This document shows positions 17,292-25,401 of a stretch of 64,000 nt of DNA, one piece after another. The translations under genes were made by a program, and so were the position numbers. The notes below the pieces were generated by a model. The model ran no database searches. It had not been told where the DNA came from and saw nothing but the letters and a program-made list of their open reading frames with translations. The first letter of the stretch is position 1, and the number at the start of each line of letters is the position of its first letter. Source of the DNA: Desulfotomaculum nigrificans DSM 574 (lineage in GTDB: Bacteria; Bacillota; Desulfotomaculia; Desulfotomaculales; Desulfotomaculaceae); NCBI RefSeq assembly GCF_000189755.2, contig NZ_KI912183.1, positions 374,257 to 438,256 on the forward strand. Reading direction: 5' to 3'.

Positions 17292-18351
17292 TGTCGAAGA
17301 GATATTAAATAAGGCCGTGGCTGGCCAGAGATTGACAGTTGACGAAGGTGTTACCCTAATGAAGTCAGCAGACTTAATCTCCCTGGGAGCCGCGGCAAAT
17401 GCAGTGCGGCGGCGCCTGCACCCAGATAACCACGTTACTTTCATTATTGATCGGAACATTAATTATACCAATATTTGCTATTGTAAGTGCCGATTTTGTG
17501 CCTTTTGGCGGGAGCCCGATGCCCCGGATGCCTATGTCATATCGCAGGATGAACTATTTACTAAAATTGATGAGACAATCGCTGTTGGGGGTACTGAGCT
17601 GTTAATTCAGGGTGGATTACACCCGGAGTTAGGATTAGATTATTATGTTAATCTTCTGAGATCCATTAAGAAACGGTATGACATTCATATCCATTCCTTC
17701 TCACCGCCGGAAATCTGGCATATAGCCAGAAAATCCGGGGTTTCCATCCGGGAGGCTTTACAGCAACTGCATCAGGCCGGATTGGATTCACTGCCGGGCG
17801 GGGGAGCAGAAATTTTGGATAACCGGGTTCGTAAGGCCATTAGCCCCAATAAGATATCCTGGGAAGAATGGATGGAGGTAATGACCACTGCCCATAGCAT
17901 TGGAATGAAAACCACCGCCACCATGATGTTTGGTCATGTGGAGACTACCGAGGAACGGGTCTTACACATGGTTCGGGTCAGAGAGGCCCAGGATAAAACA
18001 GGGGGTTTCACGGCTTTTATTCCCTGGAGCTTCCAGCCCAGGAACACCGCCTTGGGCGGCGAAACCACGGATGGTGTTGATTATTTAAGAACTCTGGCGG
18101 TGGCCCGATTAATGTTGGATAATGTTAAGAATATCCAGGCCTCTTGGGTTACTCAGGGGGCCAAGTTGGCCCAGATATCCTTAAGTTTTGGTGCCAATGA
18201 TTTCGGCAGCACCATGCTGGAGGAAAATGTGGTGCGAGCCGCCGGAGTTACCTACCGCGTACCCCTGGAGGAAATTTTACGCTGCATTAGGGAAGCCGGT
18301 TTCCGGCCGGCGCAAAGAACAACCGACTACCGGATTATTAAAGAACTTTAA
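17284..18351 (+). CDS. mqnC: Cyclic dehypoxanthinyl futalosine synthase
   Basis: Radical SAM enzyme with cluster cysteines 65, 69 and 72 (CYCKCRFC) followed by AFWREP, and the paired blocks LHQAGLDSLPGGGAEIL and SFQPRNT. It cyclises dehypoxanthine futalosine in menaquinone synthesis. The frame is open far into mqnA; GTG 17284 fits the family length and overlaps mqnA by eight bases, GTG 17275 is the alternative. No gene for the intermediate hydrolase (MqnB or an MTA nucleosidase) lies in the cluster. Confidence 0.93.
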   Translation: MSNVEEILNKAVAGQRLTVDEGVTLMKSADLISLGAAANAVRRRLHPDNHVTFIIDRNINYTNICYCKCRFCAFWREPDAPDAYVISQDELFTKIDETIAVGGTELLIQGGLHPELGLDYYVNLLRSIKKRYDIHIHSFSPPEIWHIARKSGVSIREALQQLHQAGLDSLPGGGAEILDNRVRKAISPNKISWEEWMEVMTTAHSIGMKTTATMMFGHVETTEERVLHMVRVREAQDKTGGFTAFIPWSFQPRNTALGGETTDGVDYLRTLAVARLMLDNVKNIQASWVTQGAKLAQISLSFGANDFGSTMLEENVVRAAGVTYRVPLEEILRCIREAGFRPAQRTTDYRIIKEL

Positions 18352-18374
18352 CCCACCATTACTGGTGGGTTTTT
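18352..18374 (+). terminator. Intrinsic terminator ending the menaquinone operon
   Basis: CCCACC (18352-18357) pairs with GGTGGG (18364-18369), then five T residues. Confidence 0.88.
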
Positions 18375-18386
18375 GTCGATTCTCAA

Positions 18387-18878
18387 TTAGCCAACGTTCT
18401 TAAAACTACTGCCTTTGGCACCGCAAATAGGACATTTATCCGGGGCACTGCCTTCATGAATATAGCCACAAACCGGGCACAGGTAGAAATCTATATCTTC
18501 CTTCTTCTCCAAAGCAGCTAATGCTTTCTTATATAATTCTGCATGAACTTTTTCTGCCTCGTTGGCAAAGTGAAAAACTCTTTTAGCCTGATTATTTCCT
18601 TCTTCTTCAGCGGTTTTTATAAAATCGGGATACATTTCAGTAAATTCGTAGGTTTCTCCCTCAATGGCAGCCTGTAGGTTCTCGGCGGTGGATTTAACTA
18701 ACCCGAGAGCTTTTAGTTCACTTAAGGCATGAATAGTTTCTGCCTCAGCAGCTGCCCGGAATAACTTTGCTACCCCCGGATATCCTTCCTGATCCGCTTT
18801 AGCGGCAAACGCCAGATATTTACGGTTAGCCTGGGATTCCCCGGCAAAAGCCGCTTTTAAATTGTTTTCTGTGCTCAT
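18387..18878 (-). CDS. Rubrerythrin
   Basis: A 163-residue protein with an N-terminal ferritin-like diiron domain (ESQANRKY, AEAETIHA, two further E-x2-H motifs) and a C-terminal rubredoxin-like domain with CPVCGYIHEG and CPICGA. It reduces hydrogen peroxide in the cytoplasm of anaerobes. The ATG at 18878 has GGAGGAAA upstream; the longer frame lacks a ribosome site. It converges on the menaquinone operon. Confidence 0.95.
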   Translation of the reverse strand: MSTENNLKAAFAGESQANRKYLAFAAKADQEGYPGVAKLFRAAAEAETIHALSELKALGLVKSTAENLQAAIEGETYEFTEMYPDFIKTAEEEGNNQAKRVFHFANEAEKVHAELYKKALAALEKKEDIDFYLCPVCGYIHEGSAPDKCPICGAKGSSFKNVG

Positions 18879-19073
18879 GATTTTCCTCCTTTGACAGTTA
18901 TTTTTTCTTTCGTTGTCAGTTTCTAATATAATAGCATCAAGTATTGAACACAAGCTCTTATAACCATAGTTAATAATGTTGTAATGAAAAAGTAAAATAA
19001 TTTTTTTATTTTAAACAGAAAGTTTGCAAGCTATAATAAAATAAGTACACAATAATTTTTAGACAAGGGATTG

Positions 19074-19946
19074 ATGACAGTGCAGATAAGTAAATTATAC
19101 CAGCAAAAGAAACCGGTTATTTCCTTTGAGATATTTCCGCCTAAAAGCACCTCCCCCCTGGAAACAGTCTTTACGACTTTGGACCAGTTAGTTAGACTTA
19201 AACCCGATTTTATTAGTGTAACCTACGGGGCGGGGGGAAGCAGCAGAGACAGGACCAAAGAAATTGCCTCCCGTATTAAAAACCAATATCACATTGAAAC
19301 CTTAGCTCACTTAACCTGTGTCGGACATTCCTCAGCTGAGATTGATCAGATTATTAAGGATTTGCTGGCAGAAAATATTGAAAATGTTTTAGCCCTCAGA
19401 GGAGATCCACCGGCGAACCAACCGGATTTTGACTTTTCCAAGTGTGAATTTAGTTATGCGGCAGATTTAATTAGGCATATCAAAGCTAAAACCAATATTT
19501 GTGTTGCTGCCGCAGCTTATCCTGAGGGACATGCCAGTTGTAAGAGACTGAGTGAAGACCTTAATTGGTTAAAATATAAGGTTGATCAGGGTGTTGATTT
19601 TCTAATTACCCAATTATATTTTGACAATAGAATTTTTTATAACTTCATAGAAAATGCCCGTAGAATTGGTATTCAATGCCCTGTGGCTGCCGGGATTATG
19701 CCGGTGCTTAATGCCAAACAGATTAAGCGAATCATATCATTATGCGGCGCCTCCATGCCGGCCAAGCTGCTCATGCTAGTGGATAAGTTTGGAGATAATA
19801 ATGAGGATATGGAAAAAGCCGGTCTGGAGTATGCCAGTGAACAGGTCAGAGATCTACTGGAAAGCGGTGTGGAAGGTATTCACCTCTACACCATGAATAA
19901 ACCACAACAAATTACTCAGATATTAAAGAATGTCGGATTAGCTTAA
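19074..19946 (+). CDS. metF: 5,10-methylenetetrahydrofolate reductase
   Basis: A TIM-barrel flavoprotein of about 290 residues with FEIFPPKS, VTYGAGGS, ALRGDPP and the QLYFDN motif. It makes methyl-tetrahydrofolate, the substrate of the MetH encoded at 1550. TATAAT at 19033-19038 is a probable -10 box. ATG 19074 is close to AAGGGA; GTG 19080 is an equally possible start. No MetV-like partner is next to it. Separate from the S-box unit and without a visible SAM riboswitch. Confidence 0.95.
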   Translation: MTVQISKLYQQKKPVISFEIFPPKSTSPLETVFTTLDQLVRLKPDFISVTYGAGGSSRDRTKEIASRIKNQYHIETLAHLTCVGHSSAEIDQIIKDLLAENIENVLALRGDPPANQPDFDFSKCEFSYAADLIRHIKAKTNICVAAAAYPEGHASCKRLSEDLNWLKYKVDQGVDFLITQLYFDNRIFYNFIENARRIGIQCPVAAGIMPVLNAKQIKRIISLCGASMPAKLLMLVDKFGDNNEDMEKAGLEYASEQVRDLLESGVEGIHLYTMNKPQQITQILKNVGLA

Positions 19947-19950
19947 ACAA

Positions 19951-19978
19951 AGGGTTCCTGAGACTAATCAGGAACCCT
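19951..19978. terminator. Inverted repeat after metF
   Basis: A perfect 11-base-pair stem (19951-19961 with 19968-19978) with six-base loop; the tract after it is not T-rich, so termination is likely only partial and the next gene may be co-transcribed. Confidence 0.5.
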
Positions 19979-20000
19979 CTGGTTGAGGGGGCTCTTAGTT

Positions 20001-20843
20001 TTGCAAGACCTAAAAATAGCTGTGGTACAAATGGAGTCCAAGTTGGGGCAAGTTCAGGAAAACCTGAATAAAATAAACCATTTTATTTCTGAGGCAGCAT
20101 TACAAAAGGTTAATATTATTTGCTTTCCAGAAATGTGCCTGCCAGGATATACCAGGGAAATGGCAGCTGAACTGGCCATAGATTTAGAAACCAGTGATAT
20201 CATCACTAATTTAAAGAAAACGGCTCAGGAAAAAGATATTGTAATTTTAGTAGGTCTAGCTGAAAAAAACGCCACCCACCAACCATTTATTACTCAGGTA
20301 GTTATTCATCCAAACGGGACTATTGATAAATACAGAAAAACCCATTTGGGTAAAAGTGAGCAGCCTTATTTTACTCCTGGGAATGAAATTAAAACCTATG
20401 CAACTGTGCAGGCCAGGTTTGGTATACAAATTTGTTGGGATATGCATTTTCCGGAGATGACCACCATCCTGTCATTAGCAGGTGCCGAAATTATTTTCGC
20501 CCCCCATGCTTCACCATCCATGGTGGGAGACCGAAGAGGCATCTGGTTAAAGTATTTAGCGGCCAGAGCCTATGATAATACCGTATTTGTGGCGGCCTGT
20601 AATTTAGTGGGTGATGATGGTCAAGGCCACCGCTTTTGCGGGGGAACCCTGGTCCTGGACCCTAAAGGTAACATAGTGGCCGAAGATTTTAGGGGTCGGG
20701 AAGCAATGTTAATTACAGACTTAAAAGCAGCTAAAATCAATAAAATCAGGGGACAAAAGTCTTCTTCTATGGCCAATAGTTTCTATTTAACGGCTCGCCG
20801 TCCGGAATTGTACGGAGCCTTACTGACAAACCCAAAGGGGTAA
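20001..20843 (+). CDS. Nitrilase-family carbon-nitrogen hydrolase
   Basis: The 280-residue protein has the complete nitrilase-superfamily triad: E44 in FPEMCLPGY, K113 in YRKTHLGK and C145 in QICWDMHFPE. These enzymes hydrolyse amide or nitrile C-N bonds; the pattern resembles N-carbamoyl amino-acid/omega-amidase-type members, but the substrate cannot be read. TTG 20001 is chosen because GAGGGGG (19985-19991) is well placed; the longer frame from TTG 19983 would place this site inside the gene. Confidence 0.88.
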   Translation: MQDLKIAVVQMESKLGQVQENLNKINHFISEAALQKVNIICFPEMCLPGYTREMAAELAIDLETSDIITNLKKTAQEKDIVILVGLAEKNATHQPFITQVVIHPNGTIDKYRKTHLGKSEQPYFTPGNEIKTYATVQARFGIQICWDMHFPEMTTILSLAGAEIIFAPHASPSMVGDRRGIWLKYLAARAYDNTVFVAACNLVGDDGQGHRFCGGTLVLDPKGNIVAEDFRGREAMLITDLKAAKINKIRGQKSSSMANSFYLTARRPELYGALLTNPKG

Positions 20844-20900
20844 AGTTTCTAGAATCACCTGTTTTTTTAAAAAATTGGTTCCTTTTTGACTTACAAAATC

Positions 20901-20929
20901 TTGATATTTGTCGATATTTCTAATATACT
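20901..20929 (+). promoter_or_regulatory. SigA-type promoter of the lactate permease gene
   Basis: TTGATA (20901-20906), 17 bases, TATACT (20924-20929). The rest of the 380-base gap to the permease holds the operator below and no gene. Confidence 0.6.
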
Positions 20930-20971
20930 GAAAAATGTAAAAAGCCTTAGCAGGGGTTTTATGTTAACGTG

Positions 20972-20986
20972 ATTGGTATGACCATT
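20972..20986. promoter_or_regulatory. FadR/LldR-type operator
   Basis: The palindrome TTGGT-ATG-ACCA fits the TGGTnnnACCA half-sites bound by GntR regulators of the FadR subgroup (PdhR, LldR). It lies about 43 bases downstream of the -10 box, where binding would block elongation. The regulator encoded at 23154 is the obvious candidate. Confidence 0.6.
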
Positions 20987-21224
20987 ATGCCATAAGATGA
21001 TTACCTCTTAAGACCTCAAAATTTTTTGGTTTGTCTTATCTTTTGGCAATTTTCTAACATTAATCTCTATTAACGGTTATAACTAGTTAGTTAAGTAATT
21101 CAAAATGGTTAGTGAGGACCTTAAATTAAACTAGATCAGGGGGGGATGCAAAGAAATAAGGAGATCCGTGTAAGTATCGCGGGCATGCTATTATTGACAT
21201 TATGAGATAGGAGGAGCAAAAAAC

Positions 21225-22949
21225 ATGTGGGTTCAAGAAACCAATCCCTTTGGTAACCTGGGACTTTCTGCCTTGGTTGCAGCCATCCCTATTTTAATTC
21301 TTTTTTATGCCCTGGCCATTAAACGGATGAAGGGACATATTGCCGGCCTCATAACCCTGATATCCGCCATTGCCGTAGCCATTATTGCTTACGGTATGCC
21401 TGTTAAACTGGCTATGTTATCTACCCTTTATGGTATTCTAACTGGGTTGTTTCCCATTGGTTGGATTGTTTTATGTGCAGTGTTTTTGTACAACCTTACT
21501 GTAAAGACAGGACATTTTGAAGTAATTAAAGACTCCATTGCATCAATTACTGAAGACCGTAGATTACAGGCCTTATTAATTGGTTATTGTTTTGGTGCCT
21601 TTCTGGAAGGTGCTGCAGGTTTCGGTGCACCGGTTGCCATTACAGCCGGTATGTTGGTTGGTTTAGGCTTCCAGCCGCTGTATGCTGCCGGTTTATGCTT
21701 AATTGCTAACACTGCTCCGGTGGCATTTGGTGGTATCGGCATTCCGATTATTACCGCTGGTAAAGTGTCTGGCTTAGATCCAGCTGTTATCAGCCAGATG
21801 ATTGCCAATCAACTACCCTTACTGTCCTTTATAGTTCCCTTCTGGCTAGTATTTATCATGTCCGGTTGGCAGGGGATGAAGGAAGTCTTTCTGCCTGTGT
21901 TTGTTACTGCTGCCACATTCAGCGTTACTATGGCTGTAGTAGCTGCCACCATGGGCCCCGAACTACCCAATATTATTTCGGCTCTGGTTTCAATTATTGC
22001 TTTAATTGCTGTCTTGAAAGTATGGAAGCCCAAAAAGGTTTGGCGTTTCCCCAACGAGCCCGCTGCAACTATGGAAGTTAAAAAACATTCTGCGGGTAAA
22101 ATAATTCAAGCCTGGACTCCCTTTATCATCCTGACAGTGTTGATTGGTGACTGGGGGATTTCCGGTATCAAGTATATCTTAAACCAATTTACCATTAAAA
22201 TTCCCATTGCCGGTCTACACAACGCCATTTTGGTAAATAACAAGCCTATGGAGGTAATTTACAAGTTTGACTGGCTGGCAGCGGCCGGTACTGCTATACT
22301 GATTGCTGCTTTGATATCCGCCGTTATCTTAAGAATCCGTGTGGGTACTGTAGTATCTGTTTTCGGCGAAACATTAAGCAACTTAAAATGGGCCTTACTA
22401 AACATTGCCTTTGTATTAGGCTTTGCCTATATTGCCAACTTTGCCGGTATCACACCAACTTTAGGTAAGGCACTGACTGTTACCGGTTCTTTCTTCCCGT
22501 TTGTTTCTCCATTCCTGGGGTGGTTGGGTGTGTTTGTAACCGGTAGTGATACCTCGGCCAATGCTCTGTTTGGTAACATGCAGAAAATTACAGCCCAGCA
22601 AATTAATGTTAACCCGGTACTTACTGTAACTGCTAACACCAGTGGTGGCGTTGCCGCCAAGATGATTTCACCACAGAGTATTGCTGTGGCCTGTGCTTCA
22701 GTTAAACTGGTGGGCCAGGAGAGTGATCTCTTCCGTTTTACCGTTAAGCATAGTATTTTGTTCACTGCAATCATGGGTGTTATCGTTTATTTGCAGGCAT
22801 ATTACTTGAGGTGGATGGTGCCTAAAATGGTGGAAGCTTCTACTGCTGCCCAGACTGTAGCTCCCAGTAACGGATTTAGTATTGTGGCTTTAATAATTTC
22901 TGTGTTAATTATGGTATTTCTTGGTGTAGTAGCTGCACGTCAAAGATGA
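21225..22949 (+). CDS. lctP: L-lactate permease family transporter
   Basis: The 574-residue protein has about 13 hydrophobic helices and the conserved LctP/LldP blocks FLEGAAGFGAPVAI, GFQPLYAAGLCLIANTAP, TGSDTSANALFGN and NTSGGVAAKMISPQS. It imports lactate (and possibly glycolate) with protons. AGGAGGAG precedes the ATG. Lactate oxidation genes are not visible next to it. Lactate is a standard electron donor for sulfate reducers, which fits the inferred host. Confidence 0.95.
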   Translation: MWVQETNPFGNLGLSALVAAIPILILFYALAIKRMKGHIAGLITLISAIAVAIIAYGMPVKLAMLSTLYGILTGLFPIGWIVLCAVFLYNLTVKTGHFEVIKDSIASITEDRRLQALLIGYCFGAFLEGAAGFGAPVAITAGMLVGLGFQPLYAAGLCLIANTAPVAFGGIGIPIITAGKVSGLDPAVISQMIANQLPLLSFIVPFWLVFIMSGWQGMKEVFLPVFVTAATFSVTMAVVAATMGPELPNIISALVSIIALIAVLKVWKPKKVWRFPNEPAATMEVKKHSAGKIIQAWTPFIILTVLIGDWGISGIKYILNQFTIKIPIAGLHNAILVNNKPMEVIYKFDWLAAAGTAILIAALISAVILRIRVGTVVSVFGETLSNLKWALLNIAFVLGFAYIANFAGITPTLGKALTVTGSFFPFVSPFLGWLGVFVTGSDTSANALFGNMQKITAQQINVNPVLTVTANTSGGVAAKMISPQSIAVACASVKLVGQESDLFRFTVKHSILFTAIMGVIVYLQAYYLRWMVPKMVEASTAAQTVAPSNGFSIVALIISVLIMVFLGVVAARQR

Positions 22950-22991
22950 GCTGAAAAATAAACTAACACACCTAAGTAAGAAGCAAGTTTG

Positions 22992-23018
22992 GCCAGTGAT
23001 TGAAGTCACTGGCTTTTT
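22992..23018 (+). terminator. Intrinsic terminator after lctP
   Basis: GCCAGTGA (22992-22999) pairs with TCACTGGC (23006-23013), then five T residues. Confidence 0.92.
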
Positions 23019-23153
23019 GTTTCATTTGATGCCGTTGCTCGGGCCCGGTTACCTTCATCATATTAACTGGACTTAAGACTATTTACTTTGTCAGCTAGTT
23101 CGATTATGATTAAAATAAGAGAATACTTGCAAATATAATGGGAGTGGCTAAAA

Positions 23154-23885
23154 GTGGACTTTAAACCCATTAAAGCAAAAAAAATTTATGAAGAAATTGT
23201 TGATCAAATTAAAAGTATGATTGCCAGCGGTACTCTTACCACGGGTGATAAGCTGCTCCCTGAGCGTGAACTGGCTGAACGTATGCAAGTGGGCCGCTCA
23301 GCCGTTCGCGAGGCTTATCGCACCTTAGAGGCACTTGGAATTATTGAAATTCGGCCCGGTGAGGGTACTTTTGTGCGGGAAATTGGTACTAAATCCATGA
23401 CTGATATCATGTCCCTGGTGGTAATGACCGAAAAGGACACCCTTAGTGAGTTATTGGAATTACGTAAAATAATCGAAGTCGAAGCAGCAGCGCTGGCTGC
23501 CGTGCGTAGAACAGACGATGATATTAAAACCATGAAACTCTGGCTTGATCAAATGAAACAAGATATAAATAAACAAGATTTAGGCGAATTAGCCGATATG
23601 AAGTTTCACTATGCGCTAGCAGACTCAGCCCATAATTCTTTATTAATGAGATTAATGAATACCATTTCCGAAACTATGAAAAACTCCTTACGTACAGCCC
23701 GGCAACAATTATACCTGACCCCTAATACCCCACAGCGATTATATGACGAGCATGTGGCCATCTATGAAGCAGTGGTACGAGGCGATGTGCAAGAGGCCAG
23801 AAACAACATGATGGTTCACCTGACTAACGTTGAAAAAGGCCTGGTTTTGGATAATGAAAACAAAAACAGCAAATTGAATAATTAA
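23154..23885 (+). CDS. FadR-subfamily GntR transcriptional regulator
   Basis: The 243-residue protein has an N-terminal winged helix (residues about 8-78, LPERELAERMQVGRSAVREA and GEGTFV) and a C-terminal all-helical FCD ligand domain from about residue 92 to 225. This is the architecture of LldR/PdhR, which answer to lactate or pyruvate. Together with the TGGTnnnACCA site before lctP it probably represses lactate uptake until lactate is present; this is inference. GTG start with GGGAGTGG upstream. Confidence 0.88.
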   Translation: MDFKPIKAKKIYEEIVDQIKSMIASGTLTTGDKLLPERELAERMQVGRSAVREAYRTLEALGIIEIRPGEGTFVREIGTKSMTDIMSLVVMTEKDTLSELLELRKIIEVEAAALAAVRRTDDDIKTMKLWLDQMKQDINKQDLGELADMKFHYALADSAHNSLLMRLMNTISETMKNSLRTARQQLYLTPNTPQRLYDEHVAIYEAVVRGDVQEARNNMMVHLTNVEKGLVLDNENKNSKLNN

Positions 23886-23890
23886 TCAAA

Positions 23891-23924
23891 CGGCCCAGCT
23901 TTTTGCTGGGCCGCTTGCTTTTTT
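23891..23924 (+). terminator. Intrinsic terminator after the GntR gene
   Basis: CGGCCCAGC (23891-23899) pairs with GCTGGGCCG (23905-23913), followed by a T-rich tract. Confidence 0.92.
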
Positions 23925-23973
23925 GACATTTAGTGCCATATAATGTTAGGGAATGTAAATGTGGAGGAGAATT

Positions 23974-25401
23974 ATGGAGCGATCTGTTGATAAATCATTA
24001 TTAAGATACTTACCTAAAGTGGACCAACTGCTGCACCACCCGGAGATTGCAGCCTTAATGGCAATTTGTCCTAGACCGCTGGTGGTGGACAGTGTTAGGG
24101 CATCCATCGAGGTTATGCGTAGGCTTATCTATAGTGGTGAGTTTACGGGTTCCGCCGATGATATTGCAGAGTTAGTGGTGGATAAATCTATTTCTTTGAT
24201 TAAAAAGGCAACCAGACCGAATTTACGTACAGTTATTAATGGCACCGGTGTGGTGTTGCATACCAATTTAGGACGAGCTCTTTTGTCCCAGTCGGCTAGG
24301 GTGGCCGTTGATCAAGTTGCCTCTTCTTATTGTAACTTGGAGATTAACCTGGAAACAGGTAAAAGGGGATCCAGGTATGAACCCCTGGAAGACCTTCTGA
24401 TTAAATTAACCGGGGCTGAAGCAGCAATGGTGGTTAATAATAATGCTTCTGCTGTACTGCTGGCACTTGGGGCTTTAGCCAGGGGTAAGGAAGTTATCGT
24501 ATCCCGGGGGCAATTGGTGGAAATTGGCGGGTCTTTTAGGATTCCCGAGGTGATGGAGCAGAGTGGGGCCAGATTAGTGGAGGTAGGTACCACCAATAAG
24601 ACTTATCCCCGGGATTATATTAAAGCCATTACATCTGAGACCGCTTTACTTTTGCACGTGCATACCAGTAACTACCGCATCGTTGGTTTTACTAGGGAAA
24701 CTTCTGTGGAAGAGCTGGTACAAATAGGCAGGCAGTCTAACATTCCGGTGATGTCTGACTTGGGTAGTGGGTTTTTAGTAGATTTATCTAAGTATGGTTT
24801 ACCCAGAGAACCCAGTGTGCAGGAAACGGTGGCTGCCGGGGCGGATGTAGTAACTTTTTCCGGGGACAAGCTGTTGGGTGGCCCCCAGGCCGGCATTATT
24901 GTTGGTAAGCGCCATTATATAGAAGAGATGAAGAGAAATCCATTGACCCGGGCCGTGCGGATAAATAAGTTTACGGTGGCGGCCCTGGAAGCTACCTTGA
25001 GGGAATACTTAGATGAAGATAACGTGTTAAAAAATGTGCCCACTTTGCGGATGTTAACTGAACCAGCCCAGGATATACTGGCCCGGGCGGAGAGATTACT
25101 GAACAAATTACAGGAACAGATAACCGTCAATTGTCAATTAGAAATCATTGAGGGTTTTTCACAGGTGGGTGGCGGTTCCATGCCCACTGCTGAACTGCCT
25201 ACGTATCTTATGGCCTGTGTGCCCACACATTTAACGGTGGGTGAATTAGCAGCCCGGTTGCGGTTAGGGGAACCCTCGGTTTTGGGCAGGGTGCAGGACG
25301 AAAAATACTTGATAGATTTACGCACTGTGCAACCGGATGAAATTGACCAACTGGCTGAGGTAATGGCAAGACTCATAAATTCAGCGGAGGTGTCCCGGTA
25401 G
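23974..25401 (+). CDS. selA: L-seryl-tRNA(Sec) selenium transferase
   Basis: A 475-residue PLP enzyme that converts seryl-tRNA(Sec) to selenocysteinyl-tRNA(Sec) with selenophosphate. The N-terminal block, the GTGVVLHTNLGRALLS motif and the PLP lysine K299 in FSGDKLLGGPQAGI are all present. ATG 23974 follows GGAGGAG. It overlaps selB by one base. The substrate tRNA is encoded at 43512-43609 in this window. Confidence 0.96.
   Translation: MERSVDKSLLRYLPKVDQLLHHPEIAALMAICPRPLVVDSVRASIEVMRRLIYSGEFTGSADDIAELVVDKSISLIKKATRPNLRTVINGTGVVLHTNLGRALLSQSARVAVDQVASSYCNLEINLETGKRGSRYEPLEDLLIKLTGAEAAMVVNNNASAVLLALGALARGKEVIVSRGQLVEIGGSFRIPEVMEQSGARLVEVGTTNKTYPRDYIKAITSETALLLHVHTSNYRIVGFTRETSVEELVQIGRQSNIPVMSDLGSGFLVDLSKYGLPREPSVQETVAAGADVVTFSGDKLLGGPQAGIIVGKRHYIEEMKRNPLTRAVRINKFTVAALEATLREYLDEDNVLKNVPTLRMLTEPAQDILARAERLLNKLQEQITVNCQLEIIEGFSQVGGGSMPTAELPTYLMACVPTHLTVGELAARLRLGEPSVLGRVQDEKYLIDLRTVQPDEIDQLAEVMARLINSAEVSR

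Noticed and set aside
23923-23944. Promoter TTGACA with TATAAT before selA
   Set aside because: The two boxes are only ten bases apart, too close for a normal promoter; the -10 alone may be used.
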